Below, piece by piece: positions 17,683 through 26,904 of a DNA stretch of 64,000 nt. Both the position numbers and the translations under genes were made by a program. This DNA is from a virus, in the IMG/VR virus record IMGVR_UViG_3300020190_004843, positions 85,093-149,092 of that record; one strand, 5' to 3'. The notes below the pieces were generated by a model. It ran no database searches and was not told where the DNA came from. It saw only the letters and a program-made list of their open reading frames with translations. The number at the start of each line of letters is the position of its first letter. The stretch's first letter is position 1.

Positions 17683-18147
17683 CTATAAATATACTTCTGA
17701 CTTTGATTTTATAATATCTCCGTTTTTGGTTAGTGTAAAATCAAAATAATTATTACTTTTAAAGTTTTCTGAATTTATCAAGGATACTAATTTTTTTACT
17801 GAGTCTCTGATAATATTTGATTTGAAATCTATTTGTTGTAAAGTGAAAAGATTAATTTCCAAATTGAGGAATGATTTTTTTCCAAATACGATTCCCGAGG
17901 TCCTGAGATCCAAATCTACAATTAATTTGTCCTCGAAAATTTTTCTATCAAGTTGGTAATAAATTGTGTGTTTGATTTCTCGACTAAAATTACATACAAT
18001 TCTATTCCAATTATCAGATACGATTTTGGGATTGACCCATGATTGTATGTTTATGTAAATTGATTTTAATTTTTTTGAATCTACTGTCCCATAATTTACT
18101 TTGAGGGATTCGAAGTTATTAATTTTTGAGGTTTTTCCTTTCTTCAT
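17683..18147 (-). CDS. Unknown protein between protease and bS21
   Basis: A 154-residue basic protein (starts MKKGKTSKINNFESL). It has alternating beta strands (KLIVDLDLRTSG, KSFLNLEINL) but no recognised family. No TATTTATA box precedes it; a TAAACTTTG near 18167 may act as a host-type box. It lies where T4 has the small prohead core genes 67/68, but has no acidic composition like gp67. Confidence 0.5.
   Translation of the reverse strand: MKKGKTSKINNFESLKVNYGTVDSKKLKSIYINIQSWVNPKIVSDNWNRIVCNFSREIKHTIYYQLDRKIFEDKLIVDLDLRTSGIVFGKKSFLNLEINLFTLQQIDFKSNIIRDSVKKLVSLINSENFKSNNYFDFTLTKNGDIIKSKSEVYL
17684..17691 (-). promoter_or_regulatory. Late-type promoter box TATTTATA (minus strand)
   Basis: Exact octamer 12 nt before the protease ATG. 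It overlaps the last codons of the upstream gene. Confidence 0.6.
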
Positions 18148-18238
18148 TTTTTTTCATATACAAAGTTTATTTGTTTTTTAAAATATTATGAAAAAAGGTT
18201 ATAATTGTCAAAATTGACTTTTTGAAATATATGTTAGT

Positions 18239-18424
18239 ATGTTAATTATTGAAATCGGAAGAAACGATAATATTGAAAAAGCTCTCAAAAACTTGAAATC
18301 CAAGGTAATAAAAACAAAACAACAAAAAAAACTTTTTGAAAAAAAAGAATATGTTAAACCTTCAATCAAAAAAAGAGCACAAAAACTTAAGGCGATTTAC
18401 AAAGAAAAAATGATCAATAATTAG
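18239..18424 (+). CDS. rpsU: Phage-encoded ribosomal protein bS21
   Basis: A 61-residue basic protein, MLIIEIGRNDNIEKALKNLK, then KKEYVKPSIKKR, matching bS21 in length, N-terminal strand plus helix, and the Y/F-x-K-P-S/T-x3-R motif (bacteroidete bS21 reads similarly: MLIVPVKDGENIERALKKFK). bS21 sits on the 30S platform near the 16S 3' end. In Bacteroidota it helps mask the anti-Shine-Dalgarno sequence. The gene is alone on the plus strand inside the minus-strand head cluster and overlaps the next stop by 4 bp. No Shine-Dalgarno sequence precedes it. It could replace host bS21 on ribosomes during infection. Confidence 0.8.
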   Translation: MLIIEIGRNDNIEKALKNLKSKVIKTKQQKKLFEKKEYVKPSIKKRAQKLKAIYKEKMINN

Positions 18425-19119
18425 ATTGATTTTTCAAGTGATTTAATCCTAACAAAATTCATCTGATTGAACTCTTCATTCTTTAATCTATCTATTGTTT
18501 CTGAAATTTTTGTCTTAAGTTCAAACTCATTTTCGCCCTCCAACAGAGTTTGAAGTTTGTTTATAGCACTTTCTTTGATGGTTGTGAACTCTTTCTCCAA
18601 ATCATTTTGATTTGATTTGATTATTTTAAAGAAATCTTTTTTGGTAGATTCATCCATCGTTTCGATGTAACTTTTCAAAGTCTGATTGGCTACTGAAACC
18701 ATAGATGTTAATGGAAGATTGATTGATTCTTTAGAAACATTTGGAGATTTGGTCAAATTTGAAATTATATTATTTTTTGCTGAGACTCTTTCAGAGATAT
18801 CAAAATTTTTTGTGTAAACCAAAGTATCCAAATCTTTGTATTTATTTTGAATTTGTTTAGAGCTAGATTTTGGTAATTTTGCTCCTTTTAATATAGATCT
18901 TATCAGAGATATACCTTCCTCGATATATTCTCTCGCATCTTTTTCGGACAAAGACTTTTGAGAAGTCAGATCATCATACAAAGAGTACAGTTTTGATAGA
19001 GACTTATTAGTTAAGATATTAGTGTGGAATTCTTTCATCACACCTTTGAAATTTTCAGAATCTTTATAGGATTCAATCAAACTTTCTTCAATTATGGATT
19101 TAACCTCTCCAAAAGTCAT
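18421..19119 (-). CDS. Helical head-cluster protein with leader-type N-terminus
   Basis: A 232-residue protein, almost entirely predicted helix and rich in Lys, Glu and Ser. The start MTFGEVKSIIEESLIES resembles the leader helix of other virion proteins here and contains L-I-E, a possible prohead-protease site. No family recognised; a prohead core component is plausible from its place directly after the portal gene. The ATG at 19119 is preferred to an in-frame TTG at 19125. Confidence 0.55.
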   Translation of the reverse strand: MTFGEVKSIIEESLIESYKDSENFKGVMKEFHTNILTNKSLSKLYSLYDDLTSQKSLSEKDAREYIEEGISLIRSILKGAKLPKSSSKQIQNKYKDLDTLVYTKNFDISERVSAKNNIISNLTKSPNVSKESINLPLTSMVSVANQTLKSYIETMDESTKKDFFKIIKSNQNDLEKEFTTIKESAINKLQTLLEGENEFELKTKISETIDRLKNEEFNQMNFVRIKSLEKSI

Positions 19120-19132
19120 GGTCAATTTTTTT

Positions 19133-19140
19133 TATAAATA
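19133..19140 (-). promoter_or_regulatory. Late-type promoter box TATTTATA (minus strand)
   Basis: Exact octamer 13 nt before the ATG at 19119, abutting the portal stop codon. Confidence 0.6.
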
Positions 19141-20973
19141 TTAGGAATTTAGTAAGTCGTCTAACTCTTTTTCAATTTCTCCTAAATATTGTTGGCCATG
19201 ACTCAAGTCCAAAATTGTTTTACCCTTAATCATGTCCGAATCGACCAAAATATTCATATTGTCGAATCGTGATTCTGGTACTGTTGGTTCTACTTCAGGT
19301 CCTGTTACCTCAGGTGCTGCGACATCTTCAGTTGGAGGTGGTGTCGTTTCAGAAGGTAATGCCCCCAACGCAGGTTCTGATACCTCACCACTTGGGGTTG
19401 ATCCAGCAGTGTCGGTAGATCCAGTTGTTGATCCATATAATTTATCTATATTGTCAAATATTCCTGTTTTCTGTATTACTGTTGGTGTATTTTTTAATTC
19501 TTCACCAACTGCTTTTTCAATTCTTTGTTGTTGTAAGTCAAGTTTGATTTCATCGTCGGACATCCCCAAAATATGTTTTTTAGCCCATGTTGAAGATACG
19601 GGTTGAATACCGTTACCAGGATCGGACACCGCATCTTTATACAAAAGAATTTTTTCTTTCCAAACATCAATTTTCAGAAGATCAGCTTGAGTAGATGGAT
19701 TTGTTAAACCTAAAGTGAAATTGGCAATCTCTTCCTCAAATCCGTTTAGAAAAAGATGTATGATTGCTATCTTATTCAGCTCTTGTAACATACTCTTTTG
19801 AATTCTATTAATTGTGCGTGCGAAACGGATATCTTGTAATGAAAGGTTTTTACCGTCACCAACAACTTCTTCAAATCCTAAAAAGGCTTTCGGAACTCTA
19901 AGTGCCGTCAATAATTTCTTTTGAATATATTCAATGTCGGCTATCTCTGCGAGGTTCGCAGCACCGGGTAGAGTATCGATAGGTGAAGGAGCAGCCGGAT
20001 CTCTTACAGGTACAAAGTAGTCTTGGTCTACAGCCATCTGATTAAATCTGAGATCCACATTACCTGTCTTCTGATCTAAAACTTGGTCTCTTTTGAATTT
20101 ATTAGCAACACGTTGTACATATGCTTCAACGTCTTCGTCGTTCATATTTCCAACAAAAACTTTGAAAATTCTTCTTTCAGGCGCTCTTGATGTACGATAG
20201 ATTAACATCGCGTCTTCGGAAAGTAAAAGTTGTTTCCAAATTCTTCTTGCTTTTTCCAGCATGGAGGTACCATATGGAAGTTTCCGATCATCACCCAATA
20301 ATCTGAAGTGAGCGATTTCCCATGATTGGAATTCCATGTTCTTATTTTTCCACTTGAAATGTAATGCCCTTTGAGCTGTAGGATCCTCAAGTGATTGAGC
20401 TCTTTTTTCGTGCATTCCTGCCTCAACCCTTTCGATCTCAATATTAGGTAATTGTTGGACTCCGACAACCCCCTTTTCAGGATCTAATTTCAAATAGACA
20501 AAGTTATCACCATACTTACATGTATTTCTTGTCCACATAGGTAAGTTGGTGTTTATATCAAGTGTGTTATTGAATAAATCTGCTAAGACACTTTTGATTC
20601 TCTTTGACTCAGAATAAATTTGTAGAATAAATCCGTCTTCATTGGTGGTTGTAGATTCTTCAGCATATATGTCTAAAGCGGCTGATATCTCAGGAGTGTA
20701 CTCCATAGACTCGTAATCGTATACTGAGGCTAATCTAGTCGGTTCATAATACACAGCTTGAGAATACAAATTATTCTCAATTTTTGCCCATTGATTCGAT
20801 AAATAGAAAGTTTGTTGTGCTTGTAACTTTTCCTTCTCATATTGAGCCTTGTCTTGTGTTTTTAACAAAACTTCTTTGTCGAAATGAAAGGTCGGGTAAT
20901 CCTGATTAAGGAGTGCGTTAGGTCCAAATGCGGCGGAAAGTCGTTGCCATACCGTTAGGTTCTTATTATCCAT
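19141..20973 (-). CDS. Portal protein, gp20-like
   Basis: A 610-residue protein of T4 portal size. Characteristic gp20-family stretches are visible: YEPTRLASVYDYESMEYTPE (start of the clip/wing region), ALDIYAEESTTTNEDG, then GTSMLEKARRIWKQLLLSEDAMLIYRTSRAPERR cut into short motifs here as SMLEKARR and SRAPERRIF. The dodecameric portal forms the head vertex for DNA entry. The C-terminal 90 residues are Pro/Thr/Glu-rich and probably disordered. It follows the terminase gene and precedes the prohead genes, as in T4, but the sheath and tube genes found between 17 and 20 in T4 are absent here. Confidence 0.88.
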   Translation of the reverse strand: MDNKNLTVWQRLSAAFGPNALLNQDYPTFHFDKEVLLKTQDKAQYEKEKLQAQQTFYLSNQWAKIENNLYSQAVYYEPTRLASVYDYESMEYTPEISAALDIYAEESTTTNEDGFILQIYSESKRIKSVLADLFNNTLDINTNLPMWTRNTCKYGDNFVYLKLDPEKGVVGVQQLPNIEIERVEAGMHEKRAQSLEDPTAQRALHFKWKNKNMEFQSWEIAHFRLLGDDRKLPYGTSMLEKARRIWKQLLLSEDAMLIYRTSRAPERRIFKVFVGNMNDEDVEAYVQRVANKFKRDQVLDQKTGNVDLRFNQMAVDQDYFVPVRDPAAPSPIDTLPGAANLAEIADIEYIQKKLLTALRVPKAFLGFEEVVGDGKNLSLQDIRFARTINRIQKSMLQELNKIAIIHLFLNGFEEEIANFTLGLTNPSTQADLLKIDVWKEKILLYKDAVSDPGNGIQPVSSTWAKKHILGMSDDEIKLDLQQQRIEKAVGEELKNTPTVIQKTGIFDNIDKLYGSTTGSTDTAGSTPSGEVSEPALGALPSETTPPPTEDVAAPEVTGPEVEPTVPESRFDNMNILVDSDMIKGKTILDLSHGQQYLGEIEKELDDLLNS

Positions 20974-21001
20974 TTTACAATTTTACTTATTACATAGATA
21001 A

Positions 21002-21009
21002 TATAAATA
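21002..21009 (-). promoter_or_regulatory. Late-type promoter box TATTTATA (minus strand)
   Basis: Exact octamer 28 nt before the portal ATG, next to the terminase stop codon. Confidence 0.5.
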
Positions 21010-21010
21010 G

Positions 21011-22768
21011 TTATTTGGCTCCAAATAACCACCCGTATTTTCTGTAGTCTTCCCTCGACGCTTCGTTAATATATCTTGGATTTTGGTTGTTTGAAACAGG
21101 AATATGTGGATTAAAAAAATCAGATCTTATTTTGTTTTCACTACGCTCTGTATGCCATGAGTCTATCATAATTTTAGTTTGTTGTACAACTTTTTGTAAA
21201 TTTTGAAATGCTGTATCCCCAACATAGATTGCCATTGCTATGGACATTAATGCATCGTCATGATGACCCCTTTGATGGTCAGGTCTACCATTTACATAAA
21301 TAAATTTACCCATTTCATTTAGGAGTCTCTCTGACCTTATTTTAAATTCATGCCTCAACGCTTCCTCCAATGATGCTATTATCTGTACCCTCTTTGCATT
21401 GAAGTTGATACCTGGTATCTTTTCGTCTCTTTTCGGATCCCACTTGTATTTGTTTCTCTCTGTCAATCCTTCAACATAGAGATTTTTATATCCTAGTTCT
21501 TGTAGTTTTCTTGCTGTAGCAACACCCATCCCACCCGTCAAATCTGTGACTATCATGGCGTTATACATTTTTCCCCACTTATAAGCTATTTCTGCTAAAA
21601 CGTCAGGAGGAGTTTTACCTACATATTCAAATACTTGCTCTCTCGCATCAAAATCAATGATTTGTATACAAGAAAAATCCTCTGAGTCACCTCTTGAAAC
21701 GTCTACACCCATGATGTACCGGTGACTCATTTCAGGGTCTTTCCATATCCAAAGATTACCTGCCATCATTTTACCGTCGGGTTCTTTCACATCATTATCT
21801 TTTATTTTTGTTAAAAGATTGGAATCAAATACATTGTCGCCTGATCCAAGGAAGTTACACTCAAGTTCCTGAGCTACTTTTCTCTTGTCATATTTAAGTT
21901 TTTTTACCATTCCCTCAAACCATGATGAACAAGGTTTATAACCCTTTTTAATATAATCTTTTACTATATCATAATTCCTTTCATACGGATTATCTACTTC
22001 CAAATTAACAACTTCTGTGTTTTTGTAATTTTCACGGTTTAATAGATAGTCGGTAAGATCCTCACACTTCACCATTTGTAAATCCCTATTGTACCTTGGA
22101 TCTTTATACCAAAACAACTCAGTAATCTTGAAAGTATTCATGTTTCTCATTGATTGTTCATAAATTTCGTAATATATCGGGTCATACCCATTCGGAGTGG
22201 AAATTACAATCACTTTTCCTCCTGTTGAAAGTGAGGCCATACAAGCAGCCCAAAAATCATCATCGGCCTCAATATAAGCGGCTTCGTCAAATATTAATAT
22301 TGTTGGTGTATATCCGCGAAGAGCGTCTTTTGAAGTTGCAACAGCTTTTACTTCACAATTGTTTGTAAATTTGAAATGTCTTTGTGAGTTTTTTTCTATT
22401 GAAAATCCAACACCTACCCAAGCTGGCCATTGTTCTGAAAAGGATCTGACTTTGTTAGCAAACTCAACAGCAGTATCAAGTTTGTTTGCTATAATCAAGA
22501 TTTTCTCAGGGTTGTTTTTTTTCGCAAAAACTAACTTTTTTGAGGCCCAAGCTGCGGTCACGGTGGATACACCCGCTTGCCTATACTTCAATGCAATATT
22601 TTCGTTAAAGTTATCGTAGTCTTCAACCAAAGTTATTTGGTCAGGAAAAAGATCCAACGGAACAAACTTTTTAACCGTATTGTCAAAAGTTTGAAGATAG
22701 GTTCTCATCGCATACGGAGTGTTTTTCATACACTTCGTTACTTCAATAATTAATTGTTCTTTTGTCAC
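21011..22768 (-). CDS. Terminase large subunit, gp17-like
   Basis: A 585-residue DNA-packaging motor subunit. The ATPase has a Walker A-type RQAGVST (63-69) and Walker B ILIFDEAA (157-164). The C-terminal RNase H-like nuclease shows YIMGVDVSRGD, MIVTDLTGG and HHDDALMS, the three acidic positions. Size and motif spacing match T4 gp17. It starts with GTG at 22768, six bases after the upstream stop, so it is part of the operon 26652-21011. Confidence 0.92.
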   Translation of the reverse strand: MTKEQLIIEVTKCMKNTPYAMRTYLQTFDNTVKKFVPLDLFPDQITLVEDYDNFNENIALKYRQAGVSTVTAAWASKKLVFAKKNNPEKILIIANKLDTAVEFANKVRSFSEQWPAWVGVGFSIEKNSQRHFKFTNNCEVKAVATSKDALRGYTPTILIFDEAAYIEADDDFWAACMASLSTGGKVIVISTPNGYDPIYYEIYEQSMRNMNTFKITELFWYKDPRYNRDLQMVKCEDLTDYLLNRENYKNTEVVNLEVDNPYERNYDIVKDYIKKGYKPCSSWFEGMVKKLKYDKRKVAQELECNFLGSGDNVFDSNLLTKIKDNDVKEPDGKMMAGNLWIWKDPEMSHRYIMGVDVSRGDSEDFSCIQIIDFDAREQVFEYVGKTPPDVLAEIAYKWGKMYNAMIVTDLTGGMGVATARKLQELGYKNLYVEGLTERNKYKWDPKRDEKIPGINFNAKRVQIIASLEEALRHEFKIRSERLLNEMGKFIYVNGRPDHQRGHHDDALMSIAMAIYVGDTAFQNLQKVVQQTKIMIDSWHTERSENKIRSDFFNPHIPVSNNQNPRYINEASREDYRKYGWLFGAK

Positions 22769-22774
22769 TGAAAA

Positions 22775-24082
22775 TTATTTGGGTCTCGATATACCCAAAC
22801 TTCCTAAGAAATCGTCTAATCCGTCTTCATCATCCCCGTCCTCAGATTCAATATCATTGTCTTCTTTGTAATTTTCAAACTCTGATTTCATGTCCTGAGC
22901 CTCTTTCATGATTTTTTCGAACTTAGCGGTAGCTTTTTGGTTTTTGGATTTGTCCTGTGATATTGCGTCACCGATTATTTCCAAAAATTCTCTTGCTTCG
23001 ATTTGGTATAACAAGATGTGGAACCAATTTATTAATCCTTTATTAGATTCATCAAACATTTCATCGGGAAGTGAAAAACGAATTTTTTCTACAATTTCTG
23101 GCCCAATTCGAAGTTGCATTGGTTCATTTGCTAAGGTATCAACTTGTTGTTGTACCTTTGTACGCATTTCAGGTTCCTTTGGTAAACCATGTCTTCCTTT
23201 GGATTCTTCGATACCTTTTATGATTTCATGGCATAAAATTGGGAATATCAATCCTTGTGCTTTAATTACGGTATCAATTTGAGATTCTCCATCATCTTCT
23301 TCACCTTCCTCACCGCCATCCTCATCATCGGGATCTAATTCAACTTTTCCAGCAACACCAGTTCCTGTTTGGCTCATCATTTCAATCATACTCTCTGAGG
23401 TAAAATACATGAAATCGTTTACCGCCATGATTGCCAAGTAGAGTGAAAACAATTGTGGGTTGATGCGATCTAGGGCTCTTTTAACTGAGGGTTTTTGGAA
23501 AATATAATGTCCCTTTTTTGCAGATCCTTGAATTATAGCATTGATGATGTTTCTCTTGTGTTTTTCCAACTCTAATTGTTCGGTATCCGTTAGATCTTCA
23601 ATATCAAAAGATTGAAACTTTGGTTTTTCTTTTTCTTCTTCTTCATCTTCTTCATCTTCTTCATCTTCAGGTTCGTATCTAAAGTTTGATGTGTCTATGG
23701 GCGTACCTAATTGAGCATCTATCTTAACCCAATCTTCAGGAATTTCCGTTTCCTCCATAGAAGCTTTCTTGGCTAACTCAATCAGGGCATCACGGTTAGC
23801 CGCTTCAATTTGCATGATTCTTGGAACACTGTTCATCATTTGCATGTAGAAAGCCTGAACTACTCTTGGACTAAGATTCCTAAGACCTGGTACAGATTTT
23901 AATTTATCTGCCACTTTGATGAATCTTGAACTTACAAGTCTTTGAACGTCTTTGGTCCCTTTTCTCATAGCAGGATTTTGAGCGAATAACCCTTGTGGGT
24001 CCGCTAACTTTCTTTCCAATGCAGGGTCCATTCTTTCAGGTCTATCACCGTAATTTAACTGTTCTATCAGTTTCTTTGCCAT
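22775..24082 (-). CDS. Putative structural protein with acidic segments
   Basis: A 435-residue protein of unknown family. Two acidic low-complexity stretches (about 138-152, mostly Glu/Asp, and 253-266) and an acidic C-terminus interrupt otherwise helical regions (NLSPRVVQAFYMQMMNSVPR, AIMAVNDFMYF). The acidic tracts are encoded by GAA/GAT triplet runs. It sits directly upstream of terminase, where a neck or packaging-accessory protein might be expected. Confidence 0.6.
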   Translation of the reverse strand: MAKKLIEQLNYGDRPERMDPALERKLADPQGLFAQNPAMRKGTKDVQRLVSSRFIKVADKLKSVPGLRNLSPRVVQAFYMQMMNSVPRIMQIEAANRDALIELAKKASMEETEIPEDWVKIDAQLGTPIDTSNFRYEPEDEEDEEDEEEEKEKPKFQSFDIEDLTDTEQLELEKHKRNIINAIIQGSAKKGHYIFQKPSVKRALDRINPQLFSLYLAIMAVNDFMYFTSESMIEMMSQTGTGVAGKVELDPDDEDGGEEGEEDDGESQIDTVIKAQGLIFPILCHEIIKGIEESKGRHGLPKEPEMRTKVQQQVDTLANEPMQLRIGPEIVEKIRFSLPDEMFDESNKGLINWFHILLYQIEAREFLEIIGDAISQDKSKNQKATAKFEKIMKEAQDMKSEFENYKEDNDIESEDGDDEDGLDDFLGSLGISRPK

Positions 24083-24084
24083 GA

Positions 24085-24891
24085 TTATTTATCTAGTATG
24101 TTCTTTATTAAGTTTAATACTTCTGATTTAGCTTTTTCGTACTCGGCCTTGGGAGCGGGTTTTTCTCCAGGATTAGGGTTTTTGAGTGGGTGACTCGGCT
24201 TTTTTGGTTTTGTACCAGGTTTTGGTTTTGTTGTAGGTCTTGTCTCAGGTTTTGAAGGCGCCACCGCAGGTCCATCTTCAACCAAGTGTTTCATCAATTC
24301 ACCCTTTGTCATTCTTGGAGGTATGTGTTTTGATACTAATTCCATGATCTTTGCTTCAATGAATAAAGATAAAGGATTATTCCCCTCTTGTATGGATTTT
24401 TTTACCTGTTTAACACATCTTTCAAATTTTTTTGTCTTTTTTGGTCCAAGTTGTGCATGACATATTGCATATGGATTAGACTTATTTTCTTTTTTCTCAG
24501 AGATTTCTTTTTCCTTATCAATTTGCTTATCACCTAAATCACCCATACCATCCGGTCCTTGTACTTGTACAGGATCTTGTGTTGTTCCACCTGCCGTTTT
24601 ATCCATTGTGGATATATCAGTGTCAGGTTGTTCTGTCATTTCTATTTCAGTGGTGACCATTACTTCTTTTTTGTTAGGGTCTAACGAGAGAGTCATATTT
24701 CCAATCTTTCCACCTTGTGGTCCAACTTTGTAAGTTGTTTTACCAGGAACCTCTGTGACTTGTTCGGATGTGACTTGTTCGGATATCATTTTCGAATGAA
24801 GAATGTTTATTTGAGATTCTGACATTTTTGCCACTGTGTCAGGTTTCAATCCTACTTCAACAAGATCCAAGGCTTTTTTATTAATTTTCAT
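24085..24891 (-). CDS. Putative virion protein with leader helix and Pro/Lys-rich tail
   Basis: A 268-residue protein. The first 40 residues are helical and end HSKMISEQ, a possible (I)-x-E protease site. The middle is low in complexity; the last 70 residues are Pro/Lys-rich (KPETRPTTKPKPGTKPKKP) and probably disordered. The ATG at 24891 overlaps the upstream gene by 11 bp; an in-frame TTG at 24909 is less likely. No family recognised. Confidence 0.55.
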   Translation of the reverse strand: MKINKKALDLVEVGLKPDTVAKMSESQINILHSKMISEQVTSEQVTEVPGKTTYKVGPQGGKIGNMTLSLDPNKKEVMVTTEIEMTEQPDTDISTMDKTAGGTTQDPVQVQGPDGMGDLGDKQIDKEKEISEKKENKSNPYAICHAQLGPKKTKKFERCVKQVKKSIQEGNNPLSLFIEAKIMELVSKHIPPRMTKGELMKHLVEDGPAVAPSKPETRPTTKPKPGTKPKKPSHPLKNPNPGEKPAPKAEYEKAKSEVLNLIKNILDK

Positions 24892-25270
24892 AAGATTCCT
24901 TTTTTTCAATCTTGAGAATCAAATCTTTTGAATATAAAATGTCAGTAATCTCATCCTCACTTTGTCCAAATCTGAATACCATCCTATTTTCAATTTCATC
25001 GTTTTCCCAGGCTAATGCAATAACTCCGTCTACCGCATCTATCATACTGAAATAATCAGAGTTCTGAATTAAATCCAACTTTATATCGGTATTTTTCAGA
25101 ACTCCAATTTTTTTCACATATTTCAAATCGGGTGGTTGAGGGTAACCATTTGATGGTTTACTATCCCAATTTTCACCCCAAACATCTTTCTCGTCCGAGA
25201 ATATGAACTCATACAAATTATCACCTCTAAAGTTAGGACCAAGTCCATTAACGTAGATTAGATAGCTCAT
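24881..25270 (-). CDS. Unknown 129-residue protein in the head operon
   Basis: The start MSYLIYVNGLGPNFRGDNLYEFIF and the following Trp/Asn-rich region look like a compact alpha/beta domain; no family recognised. Start overlaps the upstream stop (ATGA) and the end overlaps the next gene, so translation is probably coupled. No leader helix is present, unlike its neighbours. Confidence 0.55.
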   Translation of the reverse strand: MSYLIYVNGLGPNFRGDNLYEFIFSDEKDVWGENWDSKPSNGYPQPPDLKYVKKIGVLKNTDIKLDLIQNSDYFSMIDAVDGVIALAWENDEIENRMVFRFGQSEDEITDILYSKDLILKIEKKESYEN

Positions 25271-26652
25271 AAAACCAAGCCTTCAGGTGAAATTTTAGTT
25301 TGTTTATTGTTCTTTTCAAAAACTAAATTTTTCTTATTAGTTTTACCAACTAAAGAGAATCCAAAGTTTTCTTCTAAAAATTTTTCAGAAGCAAGCTCTT
25401 GTTCAATTGACTCAGCTAGTTTTCTTACTGAACTCATATTCTTTTCAACAACGTGTTTTTTTTGAATTTTTTTTGTTGCTAATTTTTCCTGTACCATTCT
25501 TTTTTCAGAATCTTTGACTTCAAAATATTTTGAAAGAACTTTGTCAACCTTAGATTCTGAAAATAAATGATCCATTAAACTCATTTCCATCTTTCCTCCT
25601 TCCTCCTCCTCAATTTCTTCCTCACTTGTGAACATATCAGAAATTTTGTCTGCCGCTTTATCCGCCACAAACGACATAGCTAATCTTTCAATTGCCGGTC
25701 CAATTGCAGCTTGAATTTGTTCTCCCGCCTCAATCTTACCGAATCCCTCGGGTTGTGCTCCTGCGTCAACCATATCAGCGTCGTTCTCAATATCCATATA
25801 GTTTTGAATGTCTTCAACCTCAGTATCATCAGTGATATCTGTACCGTCTTTATCATCTCCACCGTCAATAACAGCGTCAGCCTCATCAGATTCAAACTTA
25901 TTAACAATTTCATCTTTATCCTCGGTAGATAAACTAGCTAGATCCACAGAAGAAAGAACCATGTTGATTACATATTTGATATTTTCGGAAGACATTTCAT
26001 TTTCTGATGAGAATTGTCTTATTTTTTGAGTAAGTTTTCCTGTTAGTTTTTGAATTACTTTAAATGAAACAGGCTCAGAGTCCATTGTTTCGGAACCTGC
26101 CTCCACTTCCATATTTTCACCTGTTGGTACGTCTTCAACAGGAGTTTCCTCAGGTGCAGGAGTTTCCTCAGGTGCAGGAGTTTCCTCAGCCGCTGGGAGT
26201 TCTGGTTCAGGTAGAGTTGGAGCCATAGGTTCTTCAGGTGCTACCGGAGCTTCTGGAGCTTCTGGAGCTGGTTGAGGACTTTTCAGAACGAATTTTTTTT
26301 GTTCTCCAAATAAAGAAACTTGTTCATCATTACCAATAACTGAATTATTTTCTTTGATCATCAAGTTCAATTTCTTTAATGCTTGTGAGTAACTCGAAAA
26401 ATATTTTCTGTTCTGCATCGGTTCGATGTAGTCACCTTGGCCCTCGGAAACCATTTTCTTGATAATGTAACCTTGTTTTTCTTTTACAATACCGTACTGA
26501 TTTCCGTCAGCAAATGTTATGTTGTAATGAGTGGAAGAATTTTCATTGATAGATTCGGTTGCAGTATCTTTGTACTTAGCAATCTCCATGATCCTTTTGA
26601 TCTTGTCCAAACCGTCTAATCTTTCACTACCTAATGGTTTGATGTCCGCCAT
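25267..26652 (-). CDS. Large acidic virion or scaffold-type protein with Pro-Glu repeats
   Basis: A 461-residue, strongly acidic protein. Residues 124-176 are a Pro/Glu/Ala segment with tandem EETPAP units, and 240-300 is rich in Asp. The N-terminus has helical, leader-like character with SINE near residue 40 (I-N-E, a possible protease site). The C-terminal 150 residues are helical and charged. No family recognised; a scaffold or internal protein role is inferred. It starts the operon running through terminase. Confidence 0.55.
   Translation of the reverse strand: MADIKPLGSERLDGLDKIKRIMEIAKYKDTATESINENSSTHYNITFADGNQYGIVKEKQGYIIKKMVSEGQGDYIEPMQNRKYFSSYSQALKKLNLMIKENNSVIGNDEQVSLFGEQKKFVLKSPQPAPEAPEAPVAPEEPMAPTLPEPELPAAEETPAPEETPAPEETPVEDVPTGENMEVEAGSETMDSEPVSFKVIQKLTGKLTQKIRQFSSENEMSSENIKYVINMVLSSVDLASLSTEDKDEIVNKFESDEADAVIDGGDDKDGTDITDDTEVEDIQNYMDIENDADMVDAGAQPEGFGKIEAGEQIQAAIGPAIERLAMSFVADKAADKISDMFTSEEEIEEEEGGKMEMSLMDHLFSESKVDKVLSKYFEVKDSEKRMVQEKLATKKIQKKHVVEKNMSSVRKLAESIEQELASEKFLEENFGFSLVGKTNKKNLVFEKNNKQTKISPEGLVL
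26141..26189. repeat. 18-bp tandem repeat inside the acidic protein gene
   Basis: Two and two-thirds copies of GGAGTTTCCTCAGGTGCA, encoding the EETPAP repeats on the minus strand. Copy number could vary by slippage. Confidence 0.85.
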
Positions 26653-26676
26653 GATTTTTATTTTTAACTGTTTTTT

Positions 26677-26862
26677 TTAATTATTTAGTCCGTCAAATCC
26701 ACCTAATGTCACAGCACTTAAATCTACAATTGAATTGTCTCCCTCTGCCGTTGTTGCGACAGGATGTGGTACAACTGAACCCGCAGGTGCTGTCCCTCCA
26801 CTAAAGGAACCTAACATTCCAATTGTGTATTCATAAAAAGTATTTGCTGAAATAGTTGGCAT
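26677..26862 (-). CDS. Small Gly/Ala-rich virion-type protein
   Basis: A 61-residue protein (starts MPTISANTFYEYTIGMLGSF), low in charged residues and rich in Gly, Ala, Ser and Thr, resembling small capsid-decoration or tail proteins in composition only. It has its own exact late-type box 10 nt upstream and is the first gene of the head-block transcript. Confidence 0.55.
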   Translation of the reverse strand: MPTISANTFYEYTIGMLGSFSGGTAPAGSVVPHPVATTAEGDNSIVDLSAVTLGGFDGLNN

Positions 26863-26872
26863 TTTTTTTCTT

Positions 26873-26880
26873 TATAAATA
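26873..26880 (-). promoter_or_regulatory. Late-type promoter box TATTTATA (minus strand)
   Basis: Exact octamer 10 nt before the ATG at 26862. Confidence 0.62.
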
Positions 26881-26904
26881 TACGTCGGGCGTAAATAATT
26901 TAAA

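Noticed and set aside
14679-26652. Triplet-type repeats in acidic genes as CRISPR or microsatellite arrays
   Set aside because: They are in-frame Asp/Glu and Pro/Glu codon runs. No direct repeats with unique spacers of constant length were seen anywhere in the window.
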